From assembly GCF_010894455.1 (NCBI RefSeq), contig NZ_JAAIXY010000003.1, positions 372,001 through 436,000 of the forward strand: 64,000 bases of DNA. The letters run 5' to 3'. Source of the stretch: Myxococcus eversor. Lineage in GTDB: Bacteria > Myxococcota > Myxococcia > Myxococcales > Myxococcaceae. The position numbers were made by a program, and so were the translations under genes. The notes below the pieces were generated by a model that was given only the letters and a program-made list of their open reading frames with translations, ran no database searches and was not told where the DNA came from. This document shows, in pieces, positions 1 to 8,252 of the stretch (position 1 is its first letter; each line of letters begins with the position of its first letter).

Positions 1-56
1 TGCACGGAGCGCACGGCGACGAGCCGGTGGCGGAGCCCGGGAGGAAGGCGTCGTGA
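1..56 (+). CDS. C-terminal end of an upstream gene (partial)
   Basis: Frame 3 is open from the window edge to a TGA at 54-56 and encodes about 17 residues. The TGA overlaps the GTG start of the next gene as GTGA, the usual sign of translational coupling, and a GAGGAAGG ribosome binding site for the next gene lies inside it. The product cannot be identified. A TrkH-type potassium channel subunit would fit next to a TrkA protein, but that is only a guess from context. Confidence 0.4.
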   Translation, partial: HGAHGDEPVAEPGRKAS

Positions 57-1183
57 AAATCGTCATCGCGGGAGGGGGACGGGTGGGAAGTGTGCTCGCG
101 TCCCGGCTGGTGGCCGAGCAACACAGCGTGACGGTCATCGAGCGGGACTCAAGCATCTGCACGCGCCTCTTCGAGGAGGTGGGCGTGGTGGCGGTGTGCG
201 GGGACGCGACGAGTCCTCAAGTGCTGGAAGCCGCGGGCGTGGCCTCGGCGGACGTGGCGGCGGGCGTGCTGGCGAGGGACCCGGAGAACCTGGCGTTCGC
301 CATGCTGGTGCGCAGCATGTCTCCCGCGCGCATCATGGTGCGCATGCTCGACACGAGCTACCGCGAGGCCTACCGGTTGGCGGGCGTGAAGGAGCTGGTG
401 GCGGAGGCGGAGGTGGTGGTGGCGAAGATGACCACGGCCATCGACTTCCCGCAGGTGGCCGGCTCGTTGCCGCTGGGCGATGGCGACACGGTGCTGTTCG
501 AGCTGGCGTTGCCGTTGCGTGCGCGCGTCGCGGGGCAGACGGTGGCGCAGGTGCGGGCGATGGAGGGCTTCCCGCGCGAGTGCATCTTCATCGGCATGGT
601 GGACCCGCAGGGCCGGGCGGCGCTGCCGGATGGGAGCACGGTGCTGAAGGCGGGGCACACCATCATCCTCGTCGCGCGGCGGGCGCAGCTCGCGGACGCG
701 GTGACGTTCCTCACGGCGGAGCCGGTGGGTACGACGGGCGCGGCGGCGCTGGCGGCGACGTTGCGCAAGGTGGACTTCCTGGCGCCGTTGAATCCGGGGG
801 AGCTGGAGGCGGTGGCGCGCGGCGCGGAGCACCTCCAGCGTCCGGCGGGCACGGAGCTGTTCCGGCAGGGCGACGCGGGAGAGAGCTTCTACGTGGTGCT
901 CGCGGGCGAGGTGCAGCTCAAGGACACGGGGGGACAGGCCGTGGCCACGGTGAAGCCAGGAGGCTTCTTCGGGGAGTTGGCGCTGCTGACGGGCGAGCCG
1001 CGCACGGCCACGGCGGTGACTGCCACGGCCTGCGAGCTGGCGGCGGTGGGCCGCGAGGACTTCCGCAGCGTCGTCATGGCCAACCCGGGCGTGGCGCTGG
1101 AGATGAGCCGCATCCTCGGAGAGCGCCTGTCGCGCGCACAGGGCGGCAAGCCGCCCAAACGCTGGGGACTGTTCGGCCGGTAA
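53..1183 (+). CDS. TrkA-type NAD-binding potassium regulator with a C-terminal cyclic-nucleotide-binding domain
   Basis: This 376-residue protein is probably a cytoplasmic gating subunit for potassium uptake. Residues 1-120 form a TrkA-N (RCK) Rossmann domain with the nucleotide-binding GGGRVGS motif and an acidic residue (IERD) after the second strand. Residues about 135-215 resemble TrkA-C. Residues about 240-355 form a CRP-type cyclic-nucleotide-binding domain. Its phosphate-binding cassette FFGELALLTGEPRTAT is intact, with the expected Glu and Arg, so ligand binding is plausible. The GTG start follows GAGGAAGG and overlaps the upstream stop. TrkA linked to a cNMP domain is less usual than plain TrkA-N/TrkA-C and suggests that potassium flux responds to a nucleotide signal. 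The domain call is firm; the channel partner lies outside the window. Confidence 0.88.
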   Translation: MKIVIAGGGRVGSVLASRLVAEQHSVTVIERDSSICTRLFEEVGVVAVCGDATSPQVLEAAGVASADVAAGVLARDPENLAFAMLVRSMSPARIMVRMLDTSYREAYRLAGVKELVAEAEVVVAKMTTAIDFPQVAGSLPLGDGDTVLFELALPLRARVAGQTVAQVRAMEGFPRECIFIGMVDPQGRAALPDGSTVLKAGHTIILVARRAQLADAVTFLTAEPVGTTGAAALAATLRKVDFLAPLNPGELEAVARGAEHLQRPAGTELFRQGDAGESFYVVLAGEVQLKDTGGQAVATVKPGGFFGELALLTGEPRTATAVTATACELAAVGREDFRSVVMANPGVALEMSRILGERLSRAQGGKPPKRWGLFGR

Positions 1184-1226
1184 CCGCCGAGGCATCGGGC
1201 AGGAAATCCACAGGGAACCGGAGAGC

Positions 1227-1652
1227 ATGATGCGCGCGCAATGGGCCCTCTGGCTGGGGCTCCTCCTCGTCGGTGCTGGCTGTTCGACGAGCCGGGTCGT
1301 CCGCCTGGATACAGGCTCTGGGACCTCTCTTGTCCACAAGCCTTTCACGGAAGACGACTCCGGCCCCTCCACCGTACGCGGCGGCCCCTGGACGCCACGC
1401 TTCAGGAAAATCTTCAGGAAGGCGGGGATGGAGCTGAAGGACTCCGAGAACATCGTCCCCCTCGAGGGACACAAAGGGCCTCATCCCCAGGCGTATCACG
1501 AGCGCGTCTTCGACCAATTGAACGGTGCCACCGCGAACTGTCGCAAGGTGGAGGAATGCCGTGAGGCCCTGACACGCGCACTCCAGAAGCTGGCCAAGGA
1601 AGTCTCCACCCGAGGCACGGACCTCAACAAGCTCGTGACGCAAGGAAGGTAG
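1227..1652 (+). CDS. Short SitA5/TIGR02269-like lipoprotein, probable remnant of an AHH-nuclease toxin
   Basis: The 141-residue product starts with a lipoprotein signal (LLLVGAGC) followed by RVVRLDTG, the N-terminal signature I associate with myxobacterial SitA5/TIGR02269 toxins. The second half matches the C-terminal part of an AHH (HNH/EndoVII-like) nuclease: RGGPWTPRF, KAGM, GHKGPHPQAYH and a CR...L tail. Full members are clearly longer and carry a HH(I/V)AT-type motif just before RGGPW. Here the lipoprotein leader runs almost directly into RGGPW, so that motif and the linker are missing. Known family biology is lipoprotein toxin delivery to kin by outer-membrane exchange. This copy looks internally deleted and catalytically dead, yet it still precedes an immunity-type gene. 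Confidence 0.72.
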   Translation: MMRAQWALWLGLLLVGAGCSTSRVVRLDTGSGTSLVHKPFTEDDSGPSTVRGGPWTPRFRKIFRKAGMELKDSENIVPLEGHKGPHPQAYHERVFDQLNGATANCRKVEECREALTRALQKLAKEVSTRGTDLNKLVTQGR

Positions 1653-1655
1653 CGG

Positions 1656-2234
1656 TTGGAAACACCCATGCCGAGTCGCTTCTTCAGGATGGCCGAGGAT
1701 GTCCAGGCCGGGAACTGGTACCTGGGAGATGCCGAGGACTCTCGCGGACAAGAGGTGGAAGACCCTTGGATGTTCAGGGGCGGGCGGACTGTCCGCGTTG
1801 AAGGTCCGCTGAGCATCCCCATCGACGAGCAGGGCAAAGCGCTGGATTTCTCCCTGGCGGGCGTGGGCCTCGCGCCCATCGTCCACGTCAAGGTGGCAAC
1901 CCTCGTCTCCGAGCTGGCTCCCGACGATGTGCAGACCGTGCCCGTCAGCATCAAGGGCCATCCGGACCAATACCTCATCCTGGTCGCCACCCGGCTCATC
2001 CACTGCATCGACGAACAGGCGTCCAAGGTCCAGTTCTGGGAACCAGGGGACGGGATGCCTCAGAAGGTCGGCCAATACTTCGCGGTGAACGACCTTCGCA
2101 TCGACGTCACGAAGGTCGGCGATGCCAAGGTCTTCCGCACGGCGGGCTGGGACCTGGCCCTCATCGTCTCCGAGGAAATCAAGCAGGCCCTGGAGCGCAT
2201 CAAGACCACCGGCGTGAAGTTCACACCGGTGTAG
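1656..2234 (+). CDS. Imm11-family (DUF1629) immunity protein, SitI5-like
   Basis: This 192-residue cytoplasmic protein carries the features I associate with the Imm11/DUF1629 family found behind SitA5 lipoproteins: an N-terminal PSRFF, a GPLSIPID and LDFS block, VPV.IKGHPDQY, CIDEQAS, a GQY...LRID block, and a C-terminal VFRTAGW...LIVSEEIKQALE. It should bind and neutralise the cognate nuclease toxin. It starts three bases after the toxin-like gene stop. TTG at 1656 is well placed behind AAGGAAGG (1642-1649). The ATG at 1668 gives the usual family start MPSRFF but lies 18 bases from that site. The gene looks intact, unlike its shortened partner. Confidence 0.8.
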   Translation: METPMPSRFFRMAEDVQAGNWYLGDAEDSRGQEVEDPWMFRGGRTVRVEGPLSIPIDEQGKALDFSLAGVGLAPIVHVKVATLVSELAPDDVQTVPVSIKGHPDQYLILVATRLIHCIDEQASKVQFWEPGDGMPQKVGQYFAVNDLRIDVTKVGDAKVFRTAGWDLALIVSEEIKQALERIKTTGVKFTPV

Positions 2235-2237
2235 CTC

Positions 2238-3410
2238 TCAACCCTCGGTCAGCGTCTTCAACAGCCGCTCGGCCTGCTCGCGGACGACGCCTTCTCCCAG
2301 CGCCTGCGCGCGCTGTGCGTGGTGGATGCACGCGGCGCGGTCCGTCAGGAACAGGGCCACGGACATGTTCAGGTGCGTCGTCGCATCCTCTGGATGCGCG
2401 GCCAGCGCCAGCTCCAGGATGGGCTTCGCGCGAGCATGCTCGTCGTCCTGCATCAGGAGCAGCGCCAGGTCATTCACCGGCCCCAGCTCGGTGGGCACCA
2501 GCGCCACCGTCTCCTCCAGCCTCCGACGTGACTCCGCGCGCTCACCCAGCGCTCCATGCATCTGCGCCAGCGCATGCAACGTCTGCCAGCTCCGGGGCGC
2601 CAATCGCAGCGCCTCCTCGAACAGCGCCTTCGCCTCCGCGAAGCTGCCCGCGCTCATCACCGCCAGGCCGTGCATGTACACGTAGTTCACGTGGTTCGGC
2701 TCCACCTGCCGCAACTCCAGCGCGGAGCGCTTCGCACCCTCGGGACTTCCCGCCGACAGGTACAGCTTGAACAGGTCCTCCAGCACCGCGCGACGCAGGC
2801 CACCCTGCGCCTTGTCCAACGCCTGCGTACCCGCCTGGATGCCCAGCCCCAACGAGCCCTGCGCCGCGTGCGCGCGCATCAACATCAGCAGCGGCATCGC
2901 CTCCTGCGCCGCGCCCTCGGCCGCCTTCTGGAAGTGCGTCACCGCCGCGCTCGGCGTGCCCTGCTGGAGATGGATGCGCCCCAGCTCGAAGTGCGTGTGC
3001 GCGCTGTCGGGCGACACCTGGAGCGCGGACTCGTACGCGGCCCTCGCGCCATTCAAGTCACCCCGGTCCAGCAGCAGGCCACCCAGGTTGAAGCGCTCGA
3101 AGTAGCCCGACGTGGGCGCCGCGGCCAACGCCTTGAGCGCCTCCAGCGCATCCGCGTTGCCCGCCTGCGCCCTCAGCATGGCGAGGTGCGCCTGCCCCTC
3201 CGCATGGTCCGGCTTCGCATTCAAGAGCCGCAACGCCGCGGCCTCCGCGTCGCCGGCGGCGCCCGTGCTCAGGTACGTCCGGACCAGCCCCAGCAGACAG
3301 TCCACGTCGGCCGGGTCGATGGCGAGCCCCTTCTGGAAACTCTTCACCGCCTCCTGCGGCTGCCCCACCTGGAGAAACCGTCCGCCTTCCCGAGCATGCG
3401 TCGATGACAT
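2238..3410 (-). CDS. Tetratricopeptide-repeat protein
   Basis: The 390-residue product is a string of TPR-like helical pairs with 34-residue spacing. Clear repeat signatures include the opening LQVGQPQEAVKSFQKGLAIDP and later FNLGGLLLDRGDLNGARAAY and ALFEEALRLAPRS. No signal peptide or membrane segment is seen, so it is probably a cytoplasmic scaffold. Its stop lies three bases from the stop of the convergent immunity gene. The upstream region on this strand holds a 12-bp palindrome (3428-3439) of unknown meaning. A specific partner cannot be inferred. Confidence 0.82.
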   Translation of the reverse strand: MSSTHAREGGRFLQVGQPQEAVKSFQKGLAIDPADVDCLLGLVRTYLSTGAAGDAEAAALRLLNAKPDHAEGQAHLAMLRAQAGNADALEALKALAAAPTSGYFERFNLGGLLLDRGDLNGARAAYESALQVSPDSAHTHFELGRIHLQQGTPSAAVTHFQKAAEGAAQEAMPLLMLMRAHAAQGSLGLGIQAGTQALDKAQGGLRRAVLEDLFKLYLSAGSPEGAKRSALELRQVEPNHVNYVYMHGLAVMSAGSFAEAKALFEEALRLAPRSWQTLHALAQMHGALGERAESRRRLEETVALVPTELGPVNDLALLLMQDDEHARAKPILELALAAHPEDATTHLNMSVALFLTDRAACIHHAQRAQALGEGVVREQAERLLKTLTEG

Positions 3411-3497
3411 GCCCCGGGTTTATCACGGGCTCATGAGCCTCGGCAGCCCGGGGACAGGCCCCCCCGAGCCCCTGCTGGGAGAGCGAATCCACGACAC

Positions 3498-5216
3498 TCA
3501 GCGACGCAGCGCCGCCGCCGCGATACCCGGCATCTTGAGCCAGGACGGGGACCGCTCGAACTGGACCAGCCGCCGCCCCAGGTCACCCACGCTCCGGTGC
3601 CCCGGGACCCAGGGCGGGACGGGCAGGCTCGTCAGCGGCGCCCGCAGGACGGACTTCTCCACCTGCTCCAGCATCAGGCTGTTGTGCACCCAGCCCAGGC
3701 CACTCTGGATGTCCCGGGCCGTCGAGGACGGATGCCCACCCCAGGGCAACGAGACGAGCGCATAGCCCGCCGCGGGCCACGTGTTCACCGCCACGGTGCC
3801 GTAACGCAGCTCGCGGATGGCCTTCTCCAGCGCGGCGGCCACGGCCGTGTCCTTCAGCGAGCGCGGGTGGATGACGAGGGTGACGTTCAACGTGCCCCAC
3901 ACCTTGTCGTTGAGGAACGACACCGCGCTCGAAAGGAAGGCCACCGGGTCGTCTCCACCGGGCAGCCCCGTCTCCGAGAGCACCGTGCACCAGGGCTCGT
4001 GACGGAAGACCCGGTCCTCGGCGTGGCTCGGGTCCACGTCTGGAATCAGCGCGAAGGGCAGCTCGCCCACGCCCGCGTGGCCCACCTGCCGCAAGCGCGG
4101 ACGTCCCTCGGTGAACTGGCGCCAGCGCTGGTCCGCGCCCGGGTAGTACGCGCGTCGCACGGTGGCCTTGCCCAGGCTGGCCTCCACCACATCCACCAGG
4201 TGCGCGCGCGGCCTCCAGTCCTTCGGCTGCACCAGCAGCTTGGCCGCGTTGCAGTTGAAGGACGCGTTGTTGGACACCATGCCGGCGATGCTGTCCGCCT
4301 GGAAGCGCAGCTCCCCTTCCGTGTACGGCCCTGGCACCACCACCACCGGCGAGATGTTCCCCAACTCGCTGGTGAACGGCTTGCGCAGCAAGGGCTCATT
4401 GCGCGCGCGGCGCGCGTCCGACTCCGGGCCGGGCGGCCCCCACACCAGGGCGTCATGGGTTTTATCGCTGCCGGTGATGTGGACCTCATCCACCGCCGGG
4501 TGCCCCACCAGCGCCGCGCCTTCGTCCGCGCCGCCGTACACCACGGCGAAGACGTCCCGCCGCGCCAGCGCCGCGAAGGCCCGCTCCAGCATGGGCCCCA
4601 GGTAGGCGTTCACCGGGTTCATCTTGAGGACGCACGCGGCGCCTTCGACGAAGAGCTTGTAGAGACAGTCCGCGGGAGGAATCGAGTTGACGTTGCCCGC
4701 ACCGAGCACCGCGCACAGCCGTCCGTCATGCGGCTTGCGGTAGAAGGACGCCTGGTGCTCGCGGAGATTGTCCGCGGTGACTCCGGGGAGGAAGTGGACC
4801 TCCCCTTCGGTGCGGGGCAACAGCATCCCCTCGAGCGCGTTCATCGGGTAGATGCGCGCCGCGAGCCTTCCGTCCTCCAGCGTGCGCAGCCGGGACGCGG
4901 GGATGCGCGGGACACCGTGACGTTGGATGTCTCGCAGTGACGCGGCCAGCAGGCGCAGGTTGCGCACCACCACCATGGGGCCCGCCAGCCACTCTTCTCC
5001 GGCCAGCGGACCATTGGGGTCGATTCCCTTCGCCTCACAGGCCGCGCGCACGCTCGGCTCGGCGATGGCCATGTAGCCGCGACTGAGCTCCTCCAGCAGC
5101 GAGAGCCGCTCGGGAATCCCGAGCTTCACCCACGCTCGCGAGCCCTGCTTCACCCGCTGGATGACGGTCTCCAGCGTACCGACGGGAGTGCTGCGAGGGG
5201 CGGCGGCGAGGCTCAT
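3498..5216 (-). CDS. Aldehyde dehydrogenase family protein
   Basis: This 572-residue NAD(P)-dependent aldehyde dehydrogenase homologue is longer than the usual 480-500. The fold signatures are present. HITGSDKT takes the place of the FTGS nucleotide motif, ELGNISPVVV holds the catalytic-base glutamate, and NNASFNCNAAKLLV holds the nucleophilic cysteine. The N-terminal 110 residues (TLETVIQRV onward) are helical and not typical of classical members. ATG at 5216 follows GGAGG five bases upstream. The gene sits downstream of the BlaR1-like gene on the same strand, 80 bp apart and separated by a hairpin. Activity is likely, but the substrate cannot be told. Confidence 0.85.
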   Translation of the reverse strand: MSLAAAPRSTPVGTLETVIQRVKQGSRAWVKLGIPERLSLLEELSRGYMAIAEPSVRAACEAKGIDPNGPLAGEEWLAGPMVVVRNLRLLAASLRDIQRHGVPRIPASRLRTLEDGRLAARIYPMNALEGMLLPRTEGEVHFLPGVTADNLREHQASFYRKPHDGRLCAVLGAGNVNSIPPADCLYKLFVEGAACVLKMNPVNAYLGPMLERAFAALARRDVFAVVYGGADEGAALVGHPAVDEVHITGSDKTHDALVWGPPGPESDARRARNEPLLRKPFTSELGNISPVVVVPGPYTEGELRFQADSIAGMVSNNASFNCNAAKLLVQPKDWRPRAHLVDVVEASLGKATVRRAYYPGADQRWRQFTEGRPRLRQVGHAGVGELPFALIPDVDPSHAEDRVFRHEPWCTVLSETGLPGGDDPVAFLSSAVSFLNDKVWGTLNVTLVIHPRSLKDTAVAAALEKAIRELRYGTVAVNTWPAAGYALVSLPWGGHPSSTARDIQSGLGWVHNSLMLEQVEKSVLRAPLTSLPVPPWVPGHRSVGDLGRRLVQFERSPSWLKMPGIAAAALRR

Positions 5217-5238
5217 GGGGACCTCCGGCAGAGGACGG

Positions 5239-5258
5239 GCTCCTCAAGCTAGAGGAGC
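5239..5258 (-). terminator. Short hairpin between the BlaR1-like and aldehyde dehydrogenase genes
   Basis: A perfect 7-bp inverted repeat (GCTCCTC / GAGGAGC) with a 6-base loop lies between the stop of the BlaR1-like gene and the start of the aldehyde dehydrogenase gene. No run of T follows on the minus strand, so it is a weak intrinsic terminator at best. It could instead be an operator or leader structure for the dehydrogenase gene. Confidence 0.3.
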
Positions 5259-5296
5259 GCCAGCCCGCGCGACACGAGTCCCCACGCGGACCGTCA

Positions 5297-7693
5297 TCAG
5301 GTGGGCAACGGCTGGCCCAGACCCTTGCGCAGTGCCTCGTCGATGACGGATTGGATCTTCCGCTCCGAGTCGCGAATGTCGGACTCGTGGAGCTTGTGGA
5401 CCTTCTCCATCTCGCGCCCCATCTCCTCCTGTCGCTTGCCGAGCTTCTCCTGCTCGCGGCTCAGCTCCTCCTGCTGCTTCGACAGCTCCTCCTGCTTCGC
5501 GTCGAGGGCGTCGATCTCCTTGTCGAGCGCGGCCTCCTGCTTGTCCAGCTCCGCCTGACGACGCTCGCGCTCGGCCTCGGGGAGCGAGTCCAGGCGATTG
5601 GACTCCAGATGCAACCCGGCGCGCTTGTGGGCCAGCTCGGCGTGCTGCAACCCCAGCTCGCTCTGCTGCACGCCCAGCTTGCCCTGCTTCAGTCCCAGCT
5701 TGCCCTGCTCCTGCCCCAGCACCCCCATGCGCGAGCCCATGGCGCCCTGCTCCAGGCTCTTCACCCGGATGGGCTCCATGGCGTCCTTCATCGCCTTCAG
5801 TGTGGCCGCGTCACGGATGATGAACGCCTCACCCTTGCGACGGACGTAGAGCAGCTCGCCGCCGTTCTTGTCCTTGAACATCTTCGCGAGCTTCAGGTCC
5901 ACCGTGCTGCCGTTCATCGTGGCCTTGTCGCCTGACAGCAGCACGTAGCCGGAGTCGTCGTCGTCATCGAGAGGCGCCGGGGGCGTGGGCGGCGTCGGAG
6001 GAACAGCGAGCACACCGCTCACCGCCAGGCGTGGCGCGACTGGGGCCATGGCCAGCATGGGCCTCGGCGCGACAGGAGCCATCACGACGGGAGGCAGCGG
6101 CGGCTTCGGCGCGACAGGGCGCTCACCCACGGGAGCCATCGGCGCCACCGGTGCGACGGGACTCGGTCGAGTCACGGGCATCGGCGTCGCGGGCGTCGCC
6201 GCGTCCATCGTCCCGGTGCGCACCGTGCCCCGCTTCCTGGAGGTCACCGTCGTTGACGGGGCATTGTCGGGCGATGTCGGGCTGACAGGACGTGGCTCCG
6301 CGATGGGCGCCGACGCGGGAGTCGTGCTCGACGCGCGCTCCTGCTTCGGCTCCGCCTCCTGCTCGGGCGCCGCCTCCTGTCGCGCGACGACCTGGAAGGG
6401 AACCAGGGCCACGAGCCCCAGCGCGGAGACCGTCACCTTCAACCAACGACGAGAACGGGAGGAACCGATGTCGACGTGCTCCAGCATGCTCAACCTCCTG
6501 TGCAACGCGTGAACGTGAGCGGACGCACCGAGCGCGGCGGCGGTCCCATGAGAACGGGTGACTCCGAAGGCGAGCAGCAGCTCGCCGTAATCCGCGGGCT
6601 CCGCGCCCGTCAGCCGCAGCGCCTCCGCGTCACACGCCTCCTCGCGGGCCAGCGCGTATTCCCGCGCCGCACGACGAGCGAGCGGATGGAAGAAGAGCAG
6701 CGCCTCCGCCAGCGCCGGCACCCAGCCGAGCCACAAGTCACCGCGCTTCAGGTGCGCCACCTCGTGCGCCAGCGCCATGCGCAGCCCCTCCACGGGAAGC
6801 CGCTGCACCGCCTTCGCCGGCAGCACCACCACCGGAGACCACAGCCCCGTCGCCAACGGACTCGCGACGACGTCCGACACGAGCAACGAAGGAGCCCGCC
6901 GCAGTCCCGCGCTCTCCGACAACTCGAGGACCTCGGCCTCCAGCACCGGGTGCACCAGCGGGCGCGCACTCCGCCGCAACCGCCGCATCAAGGCCCAGCT
7001 CCGCGCCTGCGACCGCACCTGCCACGCCACGCCCATCACCCACGCCGCCAGGAGCGACAACACCAGGACCTGCTTCCAGCCCACCGCCAGCTCACGCATC
7101 CCGGACAGGAGCGAGCCGTTCACGGCTCCGACACCCTGCCCCGAGGCCTCGGCACCCGACACCCGGGTGACCTGTCCCGGAGGCTCGGCGCTCGACCTCC
7201 GTGTGGCCTGCCCCGAGGGCTCTTCACGCGCCACCCGCGCGCCCTGCCCCACCGGCGCGAAGTGGACCTCACCGCCCACCATCCCGAGATTCCCCACGTG
7301 CGTGTCACGCTCGCCCACCGACACATGCGCCGCACCGGTGGACCGCGCCACGACGGCACTCCGCTCCGTCGAGCCGAGCGACGTCCCCATCGCGCCACCC
7401 TCGACGCGCTCGGAGCCCACGGGCGCCTTCGCCTCCGTCTGCCCCGAGAGGAACGCGAGCGACGCGGGCAACACCGGCAACGCCAGCGGACGCGGCCCGC
7501 CCAGCGACACCACGAACTTGAGCGCCACCAACCACCACAGGCCCGCGCGCAGCGAGGCCGGCATCCGCGTCCACACGCGCGTCAGCCCCCACACCAGCGC
7601 CGCGCACACCGCGCCCTGCCACGACGCGCGCCACAAGCCTTCCGGCCACGAAGCCAACCCCGAGGCCACTTCCATCAGCCATCCGGTCCGCAT
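5297..7693 (-). CDS. BlaR1/MecR1-like M56 membrane metallopeptidase with a coiled-coil C-terminal region
   Basis: The 798-residue protein pairs with the BlaI-type repressor encoded 3 bases upstream. The N-terminus has hydrophobic segments (LWWLVALKFVVSLGG; a second near VLVLSLLAAWVMGVAW). The M56 zinc protease block carries HEVAHLKRGDLW (HExxH) and a downstream EEACDAEA. A further hydrophobic stretch (LKVTVSALGLVALVPF) follows. The classical BlaR1 ends in a penicillin-binding sensor domain; here that is replaced by a Pro/Ala/Val-rich segment and about 180 residues of Gln/Glu/Leu-rich repeats (EQGKLGLKQGKLGVQQSEL) that should form a coiled coil. It probably senses an envelope signal and cleaves the repressor, but beta-lactam sensing is not supported. 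Confidence 0.85.
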   Translation of the reverse strand: MRTGWLMEVASGLASWPEGLWRASWQGAVCAALVWGLTRVWTRMPASLRAGLWWLVALKFVVSLGGPRPLALPVLPASLAFLSGQTEAKAPVGSERVEGGAMGTSLGSTERSAVVARSTGAAHVSVGERDTHVGNLGMVGGEVHFAPVGQGARVAREEPSGQATRRSSAEPPGQVTRVSGAEASGQGVGAVNGSLLSGMRELAVGWKQVLVLSLLAAWVMGVAWQVRSQARSWALMRRLRRSARPLVHPVLEAEVLELSESAGLRRAPSLLVSDVVASPLATGLWSPVVVLPAKAVQRLPVEGLRMALAHEVAHLKRGDLWLGWVPALAEALLFFHPLARRAAREYALAREEACDAEALRLTGAEPADYGELLLAFGVTRSHGTAAALGASAHVHALHRRLSMLEHVDIGSSRSRRWLKVTVSALGLVALVPFQVVARQEAAPEQEAEPKQERASSTTPASAPIAEPRPVSPTSPDNAPSTTVTSRKRGTVRTGTMDAATPATPMPVTRPSPVAPVAPMAPVGERPVAPKPPLPPVVMAPVAPRPMLAMAPVAPRLAVSGVLAVPPTPPTPPAPLDDDDDSGYVLLSGDKATMNGSTVDLKLAKMFKDKNGGELLYVRRKGEAFIIRDAATLKAMKDAMEPIRVKSLEQGAMGSRMGVLGQEQGKLGLKQGKLGVQQSELGLQHAELAHKRAGLHLESNRLDSLPEAERERRQAELDKQEAALDKEIDALDAKQEELSKQQEELSREQEKLGKRQEEMGREMEKVHKLHESDIRDSERKIQSVIDEALRKGLGQPLPT

Positions 7694-7696
7694 GGG

Positions 7697-8080
7697 CTAC
7701 TCCTTCCGCTTCTTCGAGCGAAGCCGCGCCACCACATCCTGGAGCTGCGCGAGGTCCTTGTCGGAGACATCGTCCGCGTCGGACAGATACGCGGCGAACG
7801 GAGACAGCGAGCCGGAAAGCGTGCGCTGGACGAAGTCGCCCACCACGTCCCGCAACAGCTCTCCCTCCCGCACCGGCGAGGCGTACTGGTACACGCCGTC
7901 CACCTTGCGCCGCGTGAGGTAGCCCTTCAGCCGCAGCCGCTCCATCACCGTCAGGATGGTGGAACGCGCCAGCCCCTGGGGCTCACCGAAGCGCTCCACC
8001 ACCTCGCCCACCGTCGCGGGCCCGTGCTCGGCCACGTACCGCAGCACCGACAGCTCCTGCTCACCCACCGGCTTCTTCAT
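7697..8080 (-). CDS. BlaI/MecI/CopY-family transcriptional repressor
   Basis: This 127-residue winged-helix repressor has the family layout: an N-terminal EQELSVLRYVAEHGPATVGEV helix-turn-helix, the recognition segment ARSTILTVMERLRLKGYLTR, a wing with VYQYASPV, and a C-terminal dimerisation helix with DLAQLQDVVARLR. ATG at 8080 is chosen because AGGGG lies six bases upstream; the in-frame ATG at 8086 would leave no spacing. Two matching palindromes lie just upstream, as expected for autoregulation. It is the first gene of an operon with the M56 protease, which should inactivate it by cleavage upon signal. Confidence 0.9.
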   Translation of the reverse strand: MKKPVGEQELSVLRYVAEHGPATVGEVVERFGEPQGLARSTILTVMERLRLKGYLTRRKVDGVYQYASPVREGELLRDVVGDFVQRTLSGSLSPFAAYLSDADDVSDKDLAQLQDVVARLRSKKRKE

Positions 8081-8091
8081 GACCATCCCCT

Positions 8092-8107
8092 GACGACAAC
8101 TGTAGTC
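8092..8107. promoter_or_regulatory. BlaI-type operator 1
   Basis: The site differs by one base from the perfect dyad GACTACANNTGTAGTC, which contains the TACA/TGTA core recognised by BlaI, MecI and CopY. It lies 12 bases before the repressor start codon, so binding there should block transcription of the repressor-protease operon. Its centre is 33 bp (about three helical turns) from the second copy. Confidence 0.72.
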
Positions 8108-8124
8108 ACGGAACAAGTACGCCT

Positions 8125-8140
8125 GACTACAGCCGTAGTC
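8125..8140. promoter_or_regulatory. BlaI-type operator 2
   Basis: This is a second copy of the GACTACANNTGTAGTC dyad, again with one mismatch. It lies on the same helical face as operator 1, which favours cooperative binding of two repressor dimers. Its position between the divergent repressor and histidine kinase genes means the kinase could be under the same control. Confidence 0.72.
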
Positions 8141-8252
8141 AAGCAGGCACCAAGGGGCGAAGCGACCCTTTCCCGCCACTGGGACGAGTCCCATGTTTGG
8201 GAATGAGCGGGCGGCCATGCCGCAGGGGGTGGCGCGAGTGACGAAGGGCGAC

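Noticed and set aside
3428-3439. 12-bp palindrome GGCTCATGAGCC upstream of the TPR gene
   Set aside because: Single short palindromes are common in GC-rich DNA. No second copy or promoter is linked to it.
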